34,442 nucleotides of DNA from an uncultured Methylophilaceae bacterium. GTDB lineage: Bacteria; Pseudomonadota; Gammaproteobacteria; Burkholderiales; Methylophilaceae. The translations under genes and the position numbers were made by a program. The stretch's first letter is position 1, and each line of letters starts with the position of its first letter. Positions 25,512 through 34,260 of this stretch are shown here, piece after piece. The stretch covers positions 1 through 34,442 of the forward strand of contig CAJBIA010000038.1 of NCBI GenBank assembly GCA_903953055.1, given 5' to 3'. The notes beneath the pieces are model-generated. The model did not search any database and was not told where the DNA came from. It worked only from the letters and a program-made list of their open reading frames with translations.

Positions 25512-26074
25512 ATTAGCCTACCTCCCTTGACTCTAAAACCAGCGGTAGCAAGCTTTCCCATCCCCTGACCCCCATTCGCATGACAAATTGCACAGGCAAG
25601 TGCATCTGCAGAATCTGGCTTAGGGGCAACAGGTAATTTAAGCAATCGTTTGACCATCTCTTGCACTTGCTCCTTCGCGGCGTGACCGTTGCCAACGACC
25701 GCCTGTTTAACTTGCAACGCAGTATATTCAGCCACCACCAAATTTCTAATCACTGCAGCGCTAATGGCAGCACCGCGGGCCTGCCCTAAAAGCAGCGTGG
25801 ATTGGGGGTTAACGTTAACAAATACTTTCTCTATCGCAACTTCATTGGGATGGTAGGTATCAATGACCTCAAACAACCCCTCTAGGATAATTTTTAATCT
25901 TGCTGGAAGATCTTCCCTATCCACCGATTTTGCACTGGCCGTTTTAATTGTGCCACTTGCAATATAGCTGCTTTTTTGACCCACTTTTTCAATCACACCA
26001 AATCCAGTGAGCCTTAAACCCGGGTCTATTCCCAATATTCTAACCGCATTCACTGGGGTGTTGATTTGACTCAC
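25508..26074 (-). CDS. ruvC: Crossover-junction endodeoxyribonuclease RuvC
   Basis: The 188-residue resolvase has the expected acidic active-site motifs: [22 protein letters not shown] and [13 protein letters not shown]. It cuts Holliday junctions after RuvAB processing. The start is GTG at 26074, overlapping the yebC stop in GTGA, which couples their translation. All three ruv genes are contiguous here. Confidence 0.97.
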   Translation of the reverse strand: MSQINTPVNAVRILGIDPGLRLTGFGVIEKVGQKSSYIASGTIKTASAKSVDREDLPARLKIILEGLFEVIDTYHPNEVAIEKVFVNVNPQSTLLLGQARGAAISAAVIRNLVVAEYTALQVKQAVVGNGHAAKEQVQEMVKRLLKLPVAPKPDSADALACAICHANGGQGMGKLATAGFRVKGGRLI

Positions 26075-26796
26075 TCTTCGATCACTGCAGAAGTATAAAC
26101 CTCCTGCACATCATCCAAATCATCAAGTGCATCAAGCAATTTCTGCATTTTAACTGCATCATCACCAGTAAACACAGCCTCGTTATCCGCCTTCATCGTG
26201 ACTTCAGCGAGCACTGGTTTTAAACTAGCTGCTTCCAAAGCTTCTTTCACCGCAGAGAAGTCTGCTGGGGTTGTGATGACTTCAATGCTGCCATCGTCAT
26301 TATTAATGATGTCTTCAGCGCCAGCTTCTAAAGCCACTTCCATGACTTGATCTTCATTAGTCCCTGGAGCAAACAATAGACTTCCGCAGTGCTTAAACAT
26401 AAATGCTACAGAACCGTCCGTCCCTAAATTCCCACCGAATTTAGTAAATGCATGCCGGACATCCGCGACCGCGCGATTTCGATTATCGGTCAGACAATCC
26501 ACAATCACTGCAGCACCGCCAATCCCGTAACCTTCATAACGAATTTCTTCGTAGTTAACACCCTCAAGGGTGCCGGCACCGCGTTTAATGGCATTTTCAA
26601 TATTGTCTTTTGGCATAGACTCGCTTTTAGCCTTATCCACTGCCATACGCAAACGTGGATTAGTCCCCACGTCCGGGCCGCCCATTCGAGCTGCGACGGT
26701 AATTTCTTTAATTAAACGAGTGAATATCTTGCCGCGCTTAGCATCTTGACGACCTTTACGATGCTGTATATTGGCCCACTTGGAATGCCCTGCCAT
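26071..26796 (-). CDS. yebC: YebC/PmpR-family protein (TACO1 type)
   Basis: The 241-residue protein starts [23 protein letters not shown], the unmistakable family N-terminus. Members were called transcription regulators, and more recent work links the family to easing ribosome stalling on proline stretches. It has a likely extended -10 promoter upstream and leads into ruvC through a GTGA overlap. Confidence 0.97.
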   Translation of the reverse strand: MAGHSKWANIQHRKGRQDAKRGKIFTRLIKEITVAARMGGPDVGTNPRLRMAVDKAKSESMPKDNIENAIKRGAGTLEGVNYEEIRYEGYGIGGAAVIVDCLTDNRNRAVADVRHAFTKFGGNLGTDGSVAFMFKHCGSLLFAPGTNEDQVMEVALEAGAEDIINNDDGSIEVITTPADFSAVKEALEAASLKPVLAEVTMKADNEAVFTGDDAVKMQKLLDALDDLDDVQEVYTSAVIEE

Positions 26797-26828
26797 GACC
26801 TAATCCTCAATTGCTGAAAAATAATGCA

Positions 26829-26837
26829 ATTTTAGCA
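26829..26837 (-). promoter_or_regulatory. Possible extended -10 promoter for yebC
   Basis: TGC followed by TAAAAT on the minus strand (26837-26829) makes an extended -10 element 32 bases before the yebC ATG. The -35 region is poor, as is often so with extended -10 promoters. The gap between the transporter gene and yebC is only 58 bases. Confidence 0.4.
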
Positions 26838-26854
26838 TAAAGCCGAATGGCTTT

Positions 26855-27772
26855 TTAATCTTGCCCCATCGCCGGCTCTATTTCTTCATGCGCTTTCATG
26901 GCATGAAAGGAAATCAATACCAAGGCTAGACCAATCAACAACATGCCAACAATCTCAAGTACTGAGGGCTCTTCTCCGAGGTGGACCCACGCCGCTAAAA
27001 CACCGATCAGGGGTGCTAGCATGGATGTCATGCTAGCCACGCCTGCAGCCAGTCTTTGCAAGGCATAGAGCCACAGTAGCCAAGCGAGCGCGTTACATAA
27101 AATGGCATTGAATCCAATGGCTGCAAACAGTCTGGGAGACCAATGTATAGGGGGAGCATCCACGATCAATGCCACAGCCACCAAGGGAAGGGAACCAAAA
27201 AACATCTGCCAGGCAGTGAGGGAGATTAAATCTAAATGTGGCGCCCGATGGTGTAATTTTTTTGCGACGATGACGGCTAGCGCCCAAAATACTCCGCCCA
27301 TCACCGCCAGAGACATACTAAAAAAATCGCCCCCTAAATGCAGGGGATCAAAAATAATGATCAACCCAAGCAAGGATGAAAAAACTGCCAACCATTGAAT
27401 GCCACGAATTTTTTCACCAAGCAAAGGCCACGCTAGCACCATGACCCAAAATGGCATGGTGTAAGTCAATACGGCCGTTTTACCTGCACCGCCATGCACC
27501 AGCGCCCAAATAATCAGCCCTGTGAAACCACACGTTTGTAGAACGCCAAGCACAATGAGCATGGGTAACTCTTTAGGCTTGAGTGGTTTTTTCATCGCCC
27601 ACATCACCAACATTAAGCAAAGGGCGCCGAGAAAAGTTCGCATGGCCCCAAACTGAAAAGCACCCGCATCAAGTAGCGCGTATTTCATGACGACCCAGTT
27701 ATAGCCCCAGAGCACGGATAACAAGATTAATGCGCCAAAGGCCTTGAGTTTTGTGGATTGCGTAATTGCCAT
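26855..27772 (-). CDS. EamA/DMT-family inner-membrane transporter
   Basis: The 305-residue protein has ten hydrophobic spans arranged as two EamA repeats, starting FGALILLSVLWGYNWVVMKYAL and repeated in the C-terminal half around LAVMGGVFWALAVIV. Members export amino acids or other small metabolites, but the substrate cannot be read from sequence. A short 6-bp hairpin (26839-26854) follows the stop. It is divergent from the CBS gene and may start its own message before yebC. Confidence 0.9.
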   Translation of the reverse strand: MAITQSTKLKAFGALILLSVLWGYNWVVMKYALLDAGAFQFGAMRTFLGALCLMLVMWAMKKPLKPKELPMLIVLGVLQTCGFTGLIIWALVHGGAGKTAVLTYTMPFWVMVLAWPLLGEKIRGIQWLAVFSSLLGLIIIFDPLHLGGDFFSMSLAVMGGVFWALAVIVAKKLHHRAPHLDLISLTAWQMFFGSLPLVAVALIVDAPPIHWSPRLFAAIGFNAILCNALAWLLWLYALQRLAAGVASMTSMLAPLIGVLAAWVHLGEEPSVLEIVGMLLIGLALVLISFHAMKAHEEIEPAMGQD

Positions 27773-27925
27773 GAACTTAATATCTTTATAAGAATGCCAT
27801 CAAAAAATGATGAACGATTGTTTACTAATTATGGTGTAGGCCATGTTATTTTCAAACAGAAAGTGTATATTTATTGATGTAGGCAACATAAAAATAAAAA
27901 GCCTTAATTAGCAGGAGGAATTGCC

Positions 27926-28354
27926 ATGAAAACAGCAGCTCAACTATTAGCCCTCAAAGGCAATCAAATACTTTCCATCCCCCCAAGCAGTGATGTTTAT
28001 GAAGCACTTTTGATCATGGAAAAACACCATGTGGGCGCTTTATTGGTTTTAGAGGCTGGGAAATTAGTTGGTATTTTTTCTGAGCGTGATTATGCACGTA
28101 ATGTCGCGCTGAAGGGGAAAACTGCCAAAACCACACGCATTTCGGAGGTGATGTCCTCTCATGTAATTACCGTCAGCCCAGATAAAACGGTGGAGGACTG
28201 TATGAGCGTCATGTCAGACAAACGGATTCGCCATTTACCCGTCCTTGAAAATAACAATGTCATCGGTGTCCTGTCGATTGGCGACTTGGTGAAAGAGACA
28301 ATTACCTACCAACAATTTTTGATTAAACAACTGGAAAGCTATATTCAAGGCTAA
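27926..28354 (+). CDS. Stand-alone CBS-pair protein
   Basis: The 142-residue protein is nothing but two CBS motifs (VYEALLIMEKHHVGALLVLE...GIFSERDYARNV and VEDCMSVMSDKRIRHLPVLE...GVLSIGDLVKETI). Such Bateman modules bind adenosine nucleotides or S-adenosylmethionine and regulate partners, but no partner is evident here. A perfect AGGAGG ribosome-binding site (27913-27918) lies seven bases before the ATG, so high expression is likely. It is a single-gene unit ended by the bidirectional terminator. Confidence 0.93.
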   Translation: MKTAAQLLALKGNQILSIPPSSDVYEALLIMEKHHVGALLVLEAGKLVGIFSERDYARNVALKGKTAKTTRISEVMSSHVITVSPDKTVEDCMSVMSDKRIRHLPVLENNNVIGVLSIGDLVKETITYQQFLIKQLESYIQG

Positions 28355-28364
28355 AGATTGATTT

Positions 28365-28414
28365 AAGCAATAAAAAAGGCGCGGAATAATCAATCCGCGC
28401 CTTTTTTATTGCTT
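28365..28414. terminator. Perfect 21-bp bidirectional terminator
   Basis: The arms 28365-28385 and 28394-28414 are perfect complements over 21 bp around an eight-base loop, ATAATCAA. The GC-rich upper stem GGCGCGGA is followed by six T on either strand. It ends the CBS gene from the left and trhP from the right. Confidence 0.92.
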
Positions 28415-28422
28415 AACAGTTG

Positions 28423-29769
28423 CTACAAATAACGCGCTAACATCGCGTTATTTAAATCGGCGGCTGGTAGGGGTAACTTCACAAAAATGCCGCTACCTGC
28501 CGCTTCTGTGACGGGCTCACCCTTTTTATTAAGCATGGTTTCTACCACAATTTCCCGATTGCCACTTGGATGCACAATTTCTAAGCGATCGCCCACCGCA
28601 AAACGATTTTTAACGGCAACATCTGCCAATCCTTTGACATCGTCATAGCCTGTAATGTCGCCGACATACAAACTGCGATTAGACTTTGAATAGCCTTGCA
28701 TATAATTTTGATGATCTTCCGTGTGATGACGCTCATAGAAACCATCCGTATATCCGCGATTTGCTAGGCTTTCCAATTCTCCCAGCAAACTCATATCAAA
28801 GGGACGTCCTGCTACCGCATCATCCACCGCACGTCGATAGGCCTGGCAAGTCCTTGCGACGTAATAGCGTGACTTTGTTCGACCTTCAATCTTAAGGGAA
28901 TCCACCCCAATCTTGGTGAGACGCTCGACATGCTCAATTGCACGTAGATCCTTACTATTCATGATGTAAGTGCCGTGCTCATCTTCCATGATGGGTAATA
29001 GCTCACCGGGACGATCTTTTTCCTCAATCAAATAAACCTTATCCGCTTCCGGATGACGTTGCATACTGCCGCAACTCGATAGGTTTGATTTCTCCATTTC
29101 CGCTTTAAAGTCAAAATCTTGCAAGCGAATCACACCGGCAGCATCCTCAGCTGCATCATGCACTTTGTAGTCCCAGCGGCAACTATTGGTACAGGTGCCT
29201 TGGTTAGGGTCGCGGTGATTGAAATAGCCAGATAATAAACAGCGGCCTGAATAAGCAATACACAAGGCGCCATGCACAAATACTTCTAATTCCATGTCTG
29301 GGCACAGTTGACGAATTTCTTCTATTTCATCAATCGACAGTTCACGTGACAAGATCACGCGGGTTAGCCCCAAGGCTTTCCAGAATTTCACGGCGGCATA
29401 ATTCACTGTGTTCGCTTGGACAGAAAGGTGCACATCCACTTCAGGCCACTTTTCACGCACCATCATAATTAAACCGGGATCCGCCATAATTAATGCGTCT
29501 GGATTCATGGCAATCACTGGCTCCATGTCTGCCATGTAAGTTTTGATCTTTGCGTTATGTGGCAGAATATTACTCGCAACAAAAAATTTCTTGCCACGAG
29601 CATGTGCTTCATTAATGCCTATTTCAATGTTGGCCATTGAAAAATCATTATTTCTTGCACGTAAACTGTAACGTGGCTGACCTGCATAAACCGCGTCTGC
29701 GCCAAAATCAAATGCAGTACGCATGCGATCTAAGTCGCCAGCGGGCGCGAGGAGTTCTGGAACTTTCAT
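28423..29769 (-). CDS. trhP: Peptidase U32-family tRNA hydroxylation protein TrhP (YegQ)
   Basis: The 448-residue protein matches E. coli YegQ/TrhP (about 453), which acts in prephenate-dependent 5-hydroxyuridine formation at U34 of certain tRNAs. It starts MKVPELLAPAGDLDRMRTAFDFGADAVYAG, and the U32 motif EVFVHGALCIAYSGRCLLSGY precedes further cysteines (GTCTNSCRW) that could hold an iron-sulfur cluster. It follows yjbQ by 18 bases, and the bidirectional terminator lies just beyond its stop. U32 proteins were first annotated as collagenase-like proteases, but this subgroup is an RNA-modification factor. Confidence 0.9.
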   Translation of the reverse strand: MKVPELLAPAGDLDRMRTAFDFGADAVYAGQPRYSLRARNNDFSMANIEIGINEAHARGKKFFVASNILPHNAKIKTYMADMEPVIAMNPDALIMADPGLIMMVREKWPEVDVHLSVQANTVNYAAVKFWKALGLTRVILSRELSIDEIEEIRQLCPDMELEVFVHGALCIAYSGRCLLSGYFNHRDPNQGTCTNSCRWDYKVHDAAEDAAGVIRLQDFDFKAEMEKSNLSSCGSMQRHPEADKVYLIEEKDRPGELLPIMEDEHGTYIMNSKDLRAIEHVERLTKIGVDSLKIEGRTKSRYYVARTCQAYRRAVDDAVAGRPFDMSLLGELESLANRGYTDGFYERHHTEDHQNYMQGYSKSNRSLYVGDITGYDDVKGLADVAVKNRFAVGDRLEIVHPSGNREIVVETMLNKKGEPVTEAAGSGIFVKLPLPAADLNNAMLARYL

Positions 29770-29787
29770 TCAATTAAAACCTTAAAC

Positions 29788-30207
29788 TTATTCACCAATA
29801 ATTTTGACTAATACCCGTTTCTTACGACGGCCATCAAACTCACCATAAAAGATTTGTTCCCAAGGACCAAAATCTAATCGACCTTCAGTGATGGCGACCA
29901 CCACTTCACGCCCCATAATTTGACGCTTCATGTGCGCGTCCGCATTATCTTCGCCCGTATCATTATGACGATAATTACGAATGGGCTCGTGTGGCGCCAA
30001 GCGCTCTAACCACTCTTTATAATCATGATGCAGACCAGACTCATCATCATTGATGAATACGCTGGCCGTAATATGCATCGCATTGACTAGCACGAGACCT
30101 TCACGCACACCACTTTCACGTAAGCACTCATCAATTTGATTGGTGATGTTAATCAGGGCAACACGGGTCGGCGGATTAAACCAAAGTTCTTTTCGATAAC
30201 TCTTCAT
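29788..30207 (-). CDS. YjbQ-family protein (UPF0047)
   Basis: The 139-residue protein has the conserved [20 protein letters not shown] and [22 protein letters not shown] motifs with metal-binding histidines. Family members have weak thiamine-phosphate synthase activity, and their true role is uncertain. It lies between a lipoprotein gene and trhP with gaps of 22 and 18 bases. Confidence 0.93.
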   Translation of the reverse strand: MKSYRKELWFNPPTRVALINITNQIDECLRESGVREGLVLVNAMHITASVFINDDESGLHHDYKEWLERLAPHEPIRNYRHNDTGEDNADAHMKRQIMGREVVVAITEGRLDFGPWEQIFYGEFDGRRKKRVLVKIIGE

Positions 30208-30229
30208 GATGACTCCCTCAATCGTATGT

Positions 30230-30616
30230 TTATTTGGCTAATGGTTCTGGCTTGCAGCCGGTGAAGGTCGCTGAAGCACTCACCACTAAGACCGCTTCCT
30301 CCGCGCTCAAATCCAACTTACTGATGCCATTAGAGTAAATCTTCGTGGTGCCTACTTGGGGTAGTGATACTTCACGGTCAGGAAGAATCAACCAAGCATC
30401 CGCCCCCTTGTCCAACATCCGAACAAAGAATTTTTTATTCCCCTCGCAAGTATAGGCAACTGAATTTGCCGGGTGATAAACCCGCGGCGCATCCGCTTTA
30501 CTTCCAAATGGCCACACGTTCACGTTGCCCAAGTCTTTCATGGTGCTGCATGCTGTCAGCGCAGCGATGAATAGAAAAAGTACCGAACGGAGTCCTATAT
30601 TCACAACCTGTTTCAT
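30230..30616 (-). CDS. Small outer-membrane lipoprotein, MliC-like lysozyme-inhibitor fold
   Basis: The 128-residue protein has a signal peptide ending in the lipobox LTAC with Cys23. The mature part resembles MliC-type C-lysozyme inhibitors: [13 protein letters not shown], a [11 protein letters not shown] strand, IYSNG, and a closing TFTGCKP whose cysteine could pair with the one in YTCEG. The similarity is by eye, so inhibitor activity is only a suggestion. A TATAAT box is upstream. Confidence 0.7.
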   Translation of the reverse strand: MKQVVNIGLRSVLFLFIAALTACSTMKDLGNVNVWPFGSKADAPRVYHPANSVAYTCEGNKKFFVRMLDKGADAWLILPDREVSLPQVGTTKIYSNGISKLDLSAEEAVLVVSASATFTGCKPEPLAK

Positions 30617-30662
30617 TTCAACCTCTCAGACTTAATAAAAGCCAGTGTAATTTTCATATGCA

Positions 30663-30668
30663 ATTATA
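30663..30668 (-). promoter_or_regulatory. Possible -10 box for the lipoprotein-yjbQ-trhP unit
   Basis: A perfect TATAAT on the minus strand (30668-30663) lies 47 bases before the lipoprotein ATG, in the 86-base gap after the cardiolipin synthase gene. No good -35 is seen at 16-18 bases upstream, so this is tentative. Confidence 0.35.
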
Positions 30669-30702
30669 TCGAAAAGCATCACCGTTGCATGCTTAGAAAC
30701 AC

Positions 30703-31860
30703 TTACTGCTCTTTAGCGTAACCAATCAATCCTAAAAAAATCCGCATCAAACCATACGAACACCATGAAGCAAGACGCGTTCTTAAACTTCTATGCTGCC
30801 AAGCTTCATGCGCAATTTTTACACTTCCGTCCTCTATCGTTTTAAGAATGTCCGCTTTTAGTTCAGTCGAGAATTGTTTATCCATGACGATCACATTGGC
30901 TTCTCTTGCCAATAACAAGCTAAATGGGTCTATATTTGAAGACCCCACCGTCGCCCACTCATCGTCAATGACCGCCACTTTACTGTGCATAAAGCTTTTT
31001 TGATATTCAAAAATCTCAATTTTATTTTGTAAAAAAAGACTATAAAAGGCATGCGTCGCAAACATCGCAAAATACTCCACACGCCCCTGTAATAACAATT
31101 TAATTCGCACGCCCCGAAGGGAAGCCTCTAAGAGTGCTTTACGGAAGTCCCTACCAGGCAGAAAATAAGCGTTCGCGATAATAATTTCATTTTTAGCGTT
31201 AGTGATGGCCTCTAAATAAGCTTGCTCGATGTCCCGACGGTGCAAGATATTGTCCCGCAACACTAATGCTGCCTGCATGCCCTGATGGCCTGAAATTTGA
31301 CGGTCATGCGGCATCATTGACTCCATCGGCAGGCGGCGCATTTGCGACCAAGCAATGCGCCGCCAAAATTTGGCAACACTTGCATGGAGCATCGGAAGCA
31401 ATGCCCCTTCCAATCGAACCGCATAATCCACACGCGGGGTAGCACCAGCAGGCACATCATAATCATCAATGATGTTGATGCCTCCCACAAAACCAATTTT
31501 TTGGTCAATCACAACCACTTTACGATGCAGTCGGCGCAGTCGGCTACGTTTAAGGCTCCAGGGTGAAATTCTAGCTCGATAGAACAATACCTGCACACCG
31601 GCAAGACTTAAGCTTTGAAGGTAACTGATGGGTAAGTCTTTACTGCCAAAACCATCCAACAACAAATACACTGAAACCCCACGTTGCGCCGCACGAGTGA
31701 GTGATTGTCCGATTTGCACACCCACCTTATCGGCTTGGTAGATATAGGTCTCTAGGTAAATTTCATGCTGAGCGGCCTCTATCGCAGTTTCTAGTGCAGG
31801 AAAATATTCCTCACCACTGCGTAGCAGTTTGATTTGATTGCCATGAAGAAATTGCGTCAT
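30703..31860 (-). CDS. clsB: Cardiolipin synthase B-like phospholipase D protein
   Basis: The 385-residue protein has two HKD motifs (LHRKVVVIDQKIGFVGGINI and MHSKVAVIDDEWATVGSSNID), the phospholipase D active-site halves. It lacks the two N-terminal membrane helices of ClsA, matching the ClsB (YbhO) type, which makes cardiolipin or phosphatidylglycerol from phospholipids and an alcohol. It overlaps the EEP-family gene before it in ATGA, the same pair as E. coli ybhP-ybhO. Confidence 0.88.
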   Translation of the reverse strand: MTQFLHGNQIKLLRSGEEYFPALETAIEAAQHEIYLETYIYQADKVGVQIGQSLTRAAQRGVSVYLLLDGFGSKDLPISYLQSLSLAGVQVLFYRARISPWSLKRSRLRRLHRKVVVIDQKIGFVGGINIIDDYDVPAGATPRVDYAVRLEGALLPMLHASVAKFWRRIAWSQMRRLPMESMMPHDRQISGHQGMQAALVLRDNILHRRDIEQAYLEAITNAKNEIIIANAYFLPGRDFRKALLEASLRGVRIKLLLQGRVEYFAMFATHAFYSLFLQNKIEIFEYQKSFMHSKVAVIDDEWATVGSSNIDPFSLLLAREANVIVMDKQFSTELKADILKTIEDGSVKIAHEAWQHRSLRTRLASWCSYGLMRIFLGLIGYAKEQ

Positions 31861-32609
31861 TTTTTTATGAGCGTCGCACTAAGAACAGCGTGATCCGACA
31901 TTCTAATCAACCGAGTTCCTGCGTGCACCTCTGCATGCTGAATCTCAAATCCGCGCACGTAAACTCGGTCCAAGCGCAACATCGGCAAAAGGGAAGGAAA
32001 GCTCCTCGCATGCCGACCCGTATGCCGCTCAAACACCTCATGCAAGCCCATTCTGCTGGCGAATACACTCCCCGCCCGTGTGGTCCAATCATTAAAATCA
32101 CCAGCAATCAGTAAAGGTTCATCCATCGGGACATGGGCATCAATATAATCGGAAACCATTTTTAATTGGCTATGCCGCCAACGAGCAAATAAGCCAAGAT
32201 GGACACAGATCGCATGCAAGGGTTTTCCCCAATGAGGAATTTGGATGGTGCAATGCAACATCCCCCGATCCTCGGTGAGATGCGCTGAGATATCCGCATT
32301 TTTTTCAGCAACAATCGGAAATTTTGAAAGAATGGCATTGCCGTGATGACCGGCAGGATAAACCGAATTTTTACCATAAGAAAAATTCGGCCAGATGGCC
32401 TCTGCTAAAAAAGCGGCCTGCCCTTGTGCAGGCCATTCTGCGAAGCGCTTACTATGTGGGGCATGTTGATCACGGACTTCTTGAAGAAAAACAATCTCAG
32501 GCCGCAATGTTCGCAATAATTCACGCTGTTCATGCAAAGAAAATCGAGCGTTAAAATGCGTGACCCCCTTGTGGATATTGAAGGTGGCAATACGAAGCGT
32601 ATTGTGCAT
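31857..32609 (-). CDS. ybhP: Endonuclease/exonuclease/phosphatase (EEP) family protein, YbhP-like
   Basis: The 250-residue protein carries EEP metal and catalytic residues in order: TFNIHKGV, VFLQEVRD, CVHLGLFARWRH, LIAGDFNDW and the closing MSDHAVLSA. EEP enzymes cut phosphodiester bonds in nucleic acids or lipids. Its place directly before clsB with an ATGA overlap favours a lipid-related role, as for YbhP, but this is inference. No membrane span is seen. Confidence 0.85.
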   Translation of the reverse strand: MHNTLRIATFNIHKGVTHFNARFSLHEQRELLRTLRPEIVFLQEVRDQHAPHSKRFAEWPAQGQAAFLAEAIWPNFSYGKNSVYPAGHHGNAILSKFPIVAEKNADISAHLTEDRGMLHCTIQIPHWGKPLHAICVHLGLFARWRHSQLKMVSDYIDAHVPMDEPLLIAGDFNDWTTRAGSVFASRMGLHEVFERHTGRHARSFPSLLPMLRLDRVYVRGFEIQHAEVHAGTRLIRMSDHAVLSATLIKK

Positions 32610-32641
32610 TCCTCGCCCTTTTTAAAAGGATGACACGCGGT

Positions 32642-33739
32642 TTACGACGCCGCCAACATACGGTCTAAAGTTAACTTTGCTAATTTAGCTTCACTTAATG
32701 GCACTTTAATTTGATTCACCACATTGCCTTCAACCAAATTCTCTAAAGTCCAGGCAAGATGCTGCGGATCAATCCGCGCCATGGTGGAACACTCACAGAC
32801 TACATGTGACATGAACTGAACGGTTTTACCTTGCGGCTTCATCTGCTCAGCTAAACGATTGACTAAATTAAGCTCGGTGCCCACTAACCATTTTGTCCCT
32901 GTCGGGGCGTCACTCACCGTTTTTAATATGTACTCCGTCGAACCCACATAATCAGAGTTTAAACAGACTTCAAACGGGGATTCTGGGTGAGAAATGACGA
33001 GTCCCTCAGGATGCTCGGCACGGAATTTAGTAATATTTTGCTCACGGAACATTTGATGGACGGCGCAGTGCCCTTTCCATAGCAAAATCTTAGCATTTTT
33101 AATTTGCGCTTCAGTCAATCCGCCCATCGGCTGATCAGGATCCCAGACAGGCATTTCATCTAATGGGATTCCCATTTTGTAACCGCTCCAACGTCCTAAG
33201 TTTTGGTCAGGAAAGAATAAGACTTTTTCACGTTGTTTGAAGGCCCACTCTAAAATTTTAGGTGCGTTCGTTGACGTACATACAATCCCGCCATGTTCAC
33301 CACAAAAGGCTTTGAGATCAGCGGCGGAATTAATGTAGGTTACTGGCGTGATTTCTTCATCAAAATCTAACACTTTAGCGAGCTCACGTCGTGAACGCTC
33401 AACTTTTGCCAAGTTAGCCATGTCGGCCATCGAGCAGCCAGCAGACAGGTCAGGCAAGATTGAAATTTGATCTGGGCGTGACAAAATATCAGCCACTTCG
33501 GCCATAAAATGTACACCTAAAAATACGATGTATTGGGCATCAGTCTCAGCAGCAAAGCGAGAAAGTTTAAGTGAATCTCCGGTAAAGTCCGCATGACGAT
33601 ACACGCCCTCTTGCTGATAATGATGGCCAAGGATGACTAGTTTTTTACCGAGCTTGGCTTTTGCAGACACAATTCGCGCCTGCAAGTCTTCATCATCGCT
33701 CGCTTGATATCGTTCAAATTTAATCGGGGAAATCTGCAT
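32642..33739 (-). CDS. nadA: Quinolinate synthase A
   Basis: The 365-residue enzyme condenses iminoaspartate with dihydroxyacetone phosphate to quinolinate, in NAD synthesis. Its three repeated domains carry the 4Fe-4S cysteines seen in GCSMADMANL, GIVCTSTNAPK and VVCECSTMARI, and LGHHYQQEGVYRHADFTGDS is the characteristic N-terminal motif. It starts nine bases after nudB and 32 before the EEP gene. nadB is not in the window. Confidence 0.97.
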   Translation of the reverse strand: MQISPIKFERYQASDDEDLQARIVSAKAKLGKKLVILGHHYQQEGVYRHADFTGDSLKLSRFAAETDAQYIVFLGVHFMAEVADILSRPDQISILPDLSAGCSMADMANLAKVERSRRELAKVLDFDEEITPVTYINSAADLKAFCGEHGGIVCTSTNAPKILEWAFKQREKVLFFPDQNLGRWSGYKMGIPLDEMPVWDPDQPMGGLTEAQIKNAKILLWKGHCAVHQMFREQNITKFRAEHPEGLVISHPESPFEVCLNSDYVGSTEYILKTVSDAPTGTKWLVGTELNLVNRLAEQMKPQGKTVQFMSHVVCECSTMARIDPQHLAWTLENLVEGNVVNQIKVPLSEAKLAKLTLDRMLAAS

Positions 33740-33748
33740 AAAAGTCCG

Positions 33749-34210
33749 TTAAAGTATTAATTGGTGACGTTCGCCGAGGAGGCGAAGCGCTTCCACATTT
33801 GTCCATGAGAATACACGTTTGGCCGCTTCACGCCAATCCACCCATTCGAAAGCCACATGTTCATTAGGTGACAACTTCACATCCAAGATCGATGGCAATT
33901 CTAGACCAAACACATGCTCTTCATTTTGCTTCACACCAGGCGCATATCGATAACGCCAGTGCTCGTAGATTTCATACGTTTGCGAGAAATGCCAATCAGT
34001 CAAGGCAAACTGATGGGCATCTAAGCCAGTTTCTTCCATCACTTCGCGAATGGCTGTGTCACGCAATGTCGCATCTTCTGTTTCAATACTTCCAGTCACG
34101 GACTGCCAAAATCCCGGCTTATCTGCACGCTCGATTAGCAGGACCCTTAAGTCAGCGGTGTGAATAAGGACTAAAACAGAAATAGGGGTTTTAAATTTTT
34201 TTTCGGTCAT
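33749..34210 (-). CDS. nudB: Dihydroneopterin triphosphate diphosphatase
   Basis: The 153-residue Nudix protein removes pyrophosphate from dihydroneopterin triphosphate in folate synthesis, two steps before FolB. The Nudix box reads GSIETEDATLRDTAIREVMEETGL, with the catalytic REVMEE core intact but one residue more than the standard spacing between the glycine and REx2EE. The segment RYRYAPGVKQNEEHVFGL is typical of NudB. The start is the ATG at 34210; a TTG at 34213 is also in frame but less likely. It is next to aspS, as in many proteobacteria. Confidence 0.9.
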   Translation of the reverse strand: MTEKKFKTPISVLVLIHTADLRVLLIERADKPGFWQSVTGSIETEDATLRDTAIREVMEETGLDAHQFALTDWHFSQTYEIYEHWRYRYAPGVKQNEEHVFGLELPSILDVKLSPNEHVAFEWVDWREAAKRVFSWTNVEALRLLGERHQLIL

Positions 34211-34222
34211 CAACTAGATACT

Positions 34223-34249
34223 AAAAAGGCGCTTTTAAAGCGCCTTTTT
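34223..34249 (-). terminator. Rho-independent terminator after aspS
   Basis: An 11-bp stem AAAAAGGCGCT / AGCGCCTTTTT with a five-base loop lies 11 bases past the aspS stop and ends in a T-run on either strand. It would end the aspS message before nudB. Confidence 0.85.
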
Positions 34250-34260
34250 ATCTCACTTAA

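Noticed and set aside
26839-26854. A 6-bp hairpin after the EamA gene as a terminator
   Set aside because: The stem is short and its tail has only three T, so it is too weak to list. It also overlaps the region of the proposed yebC promoter.
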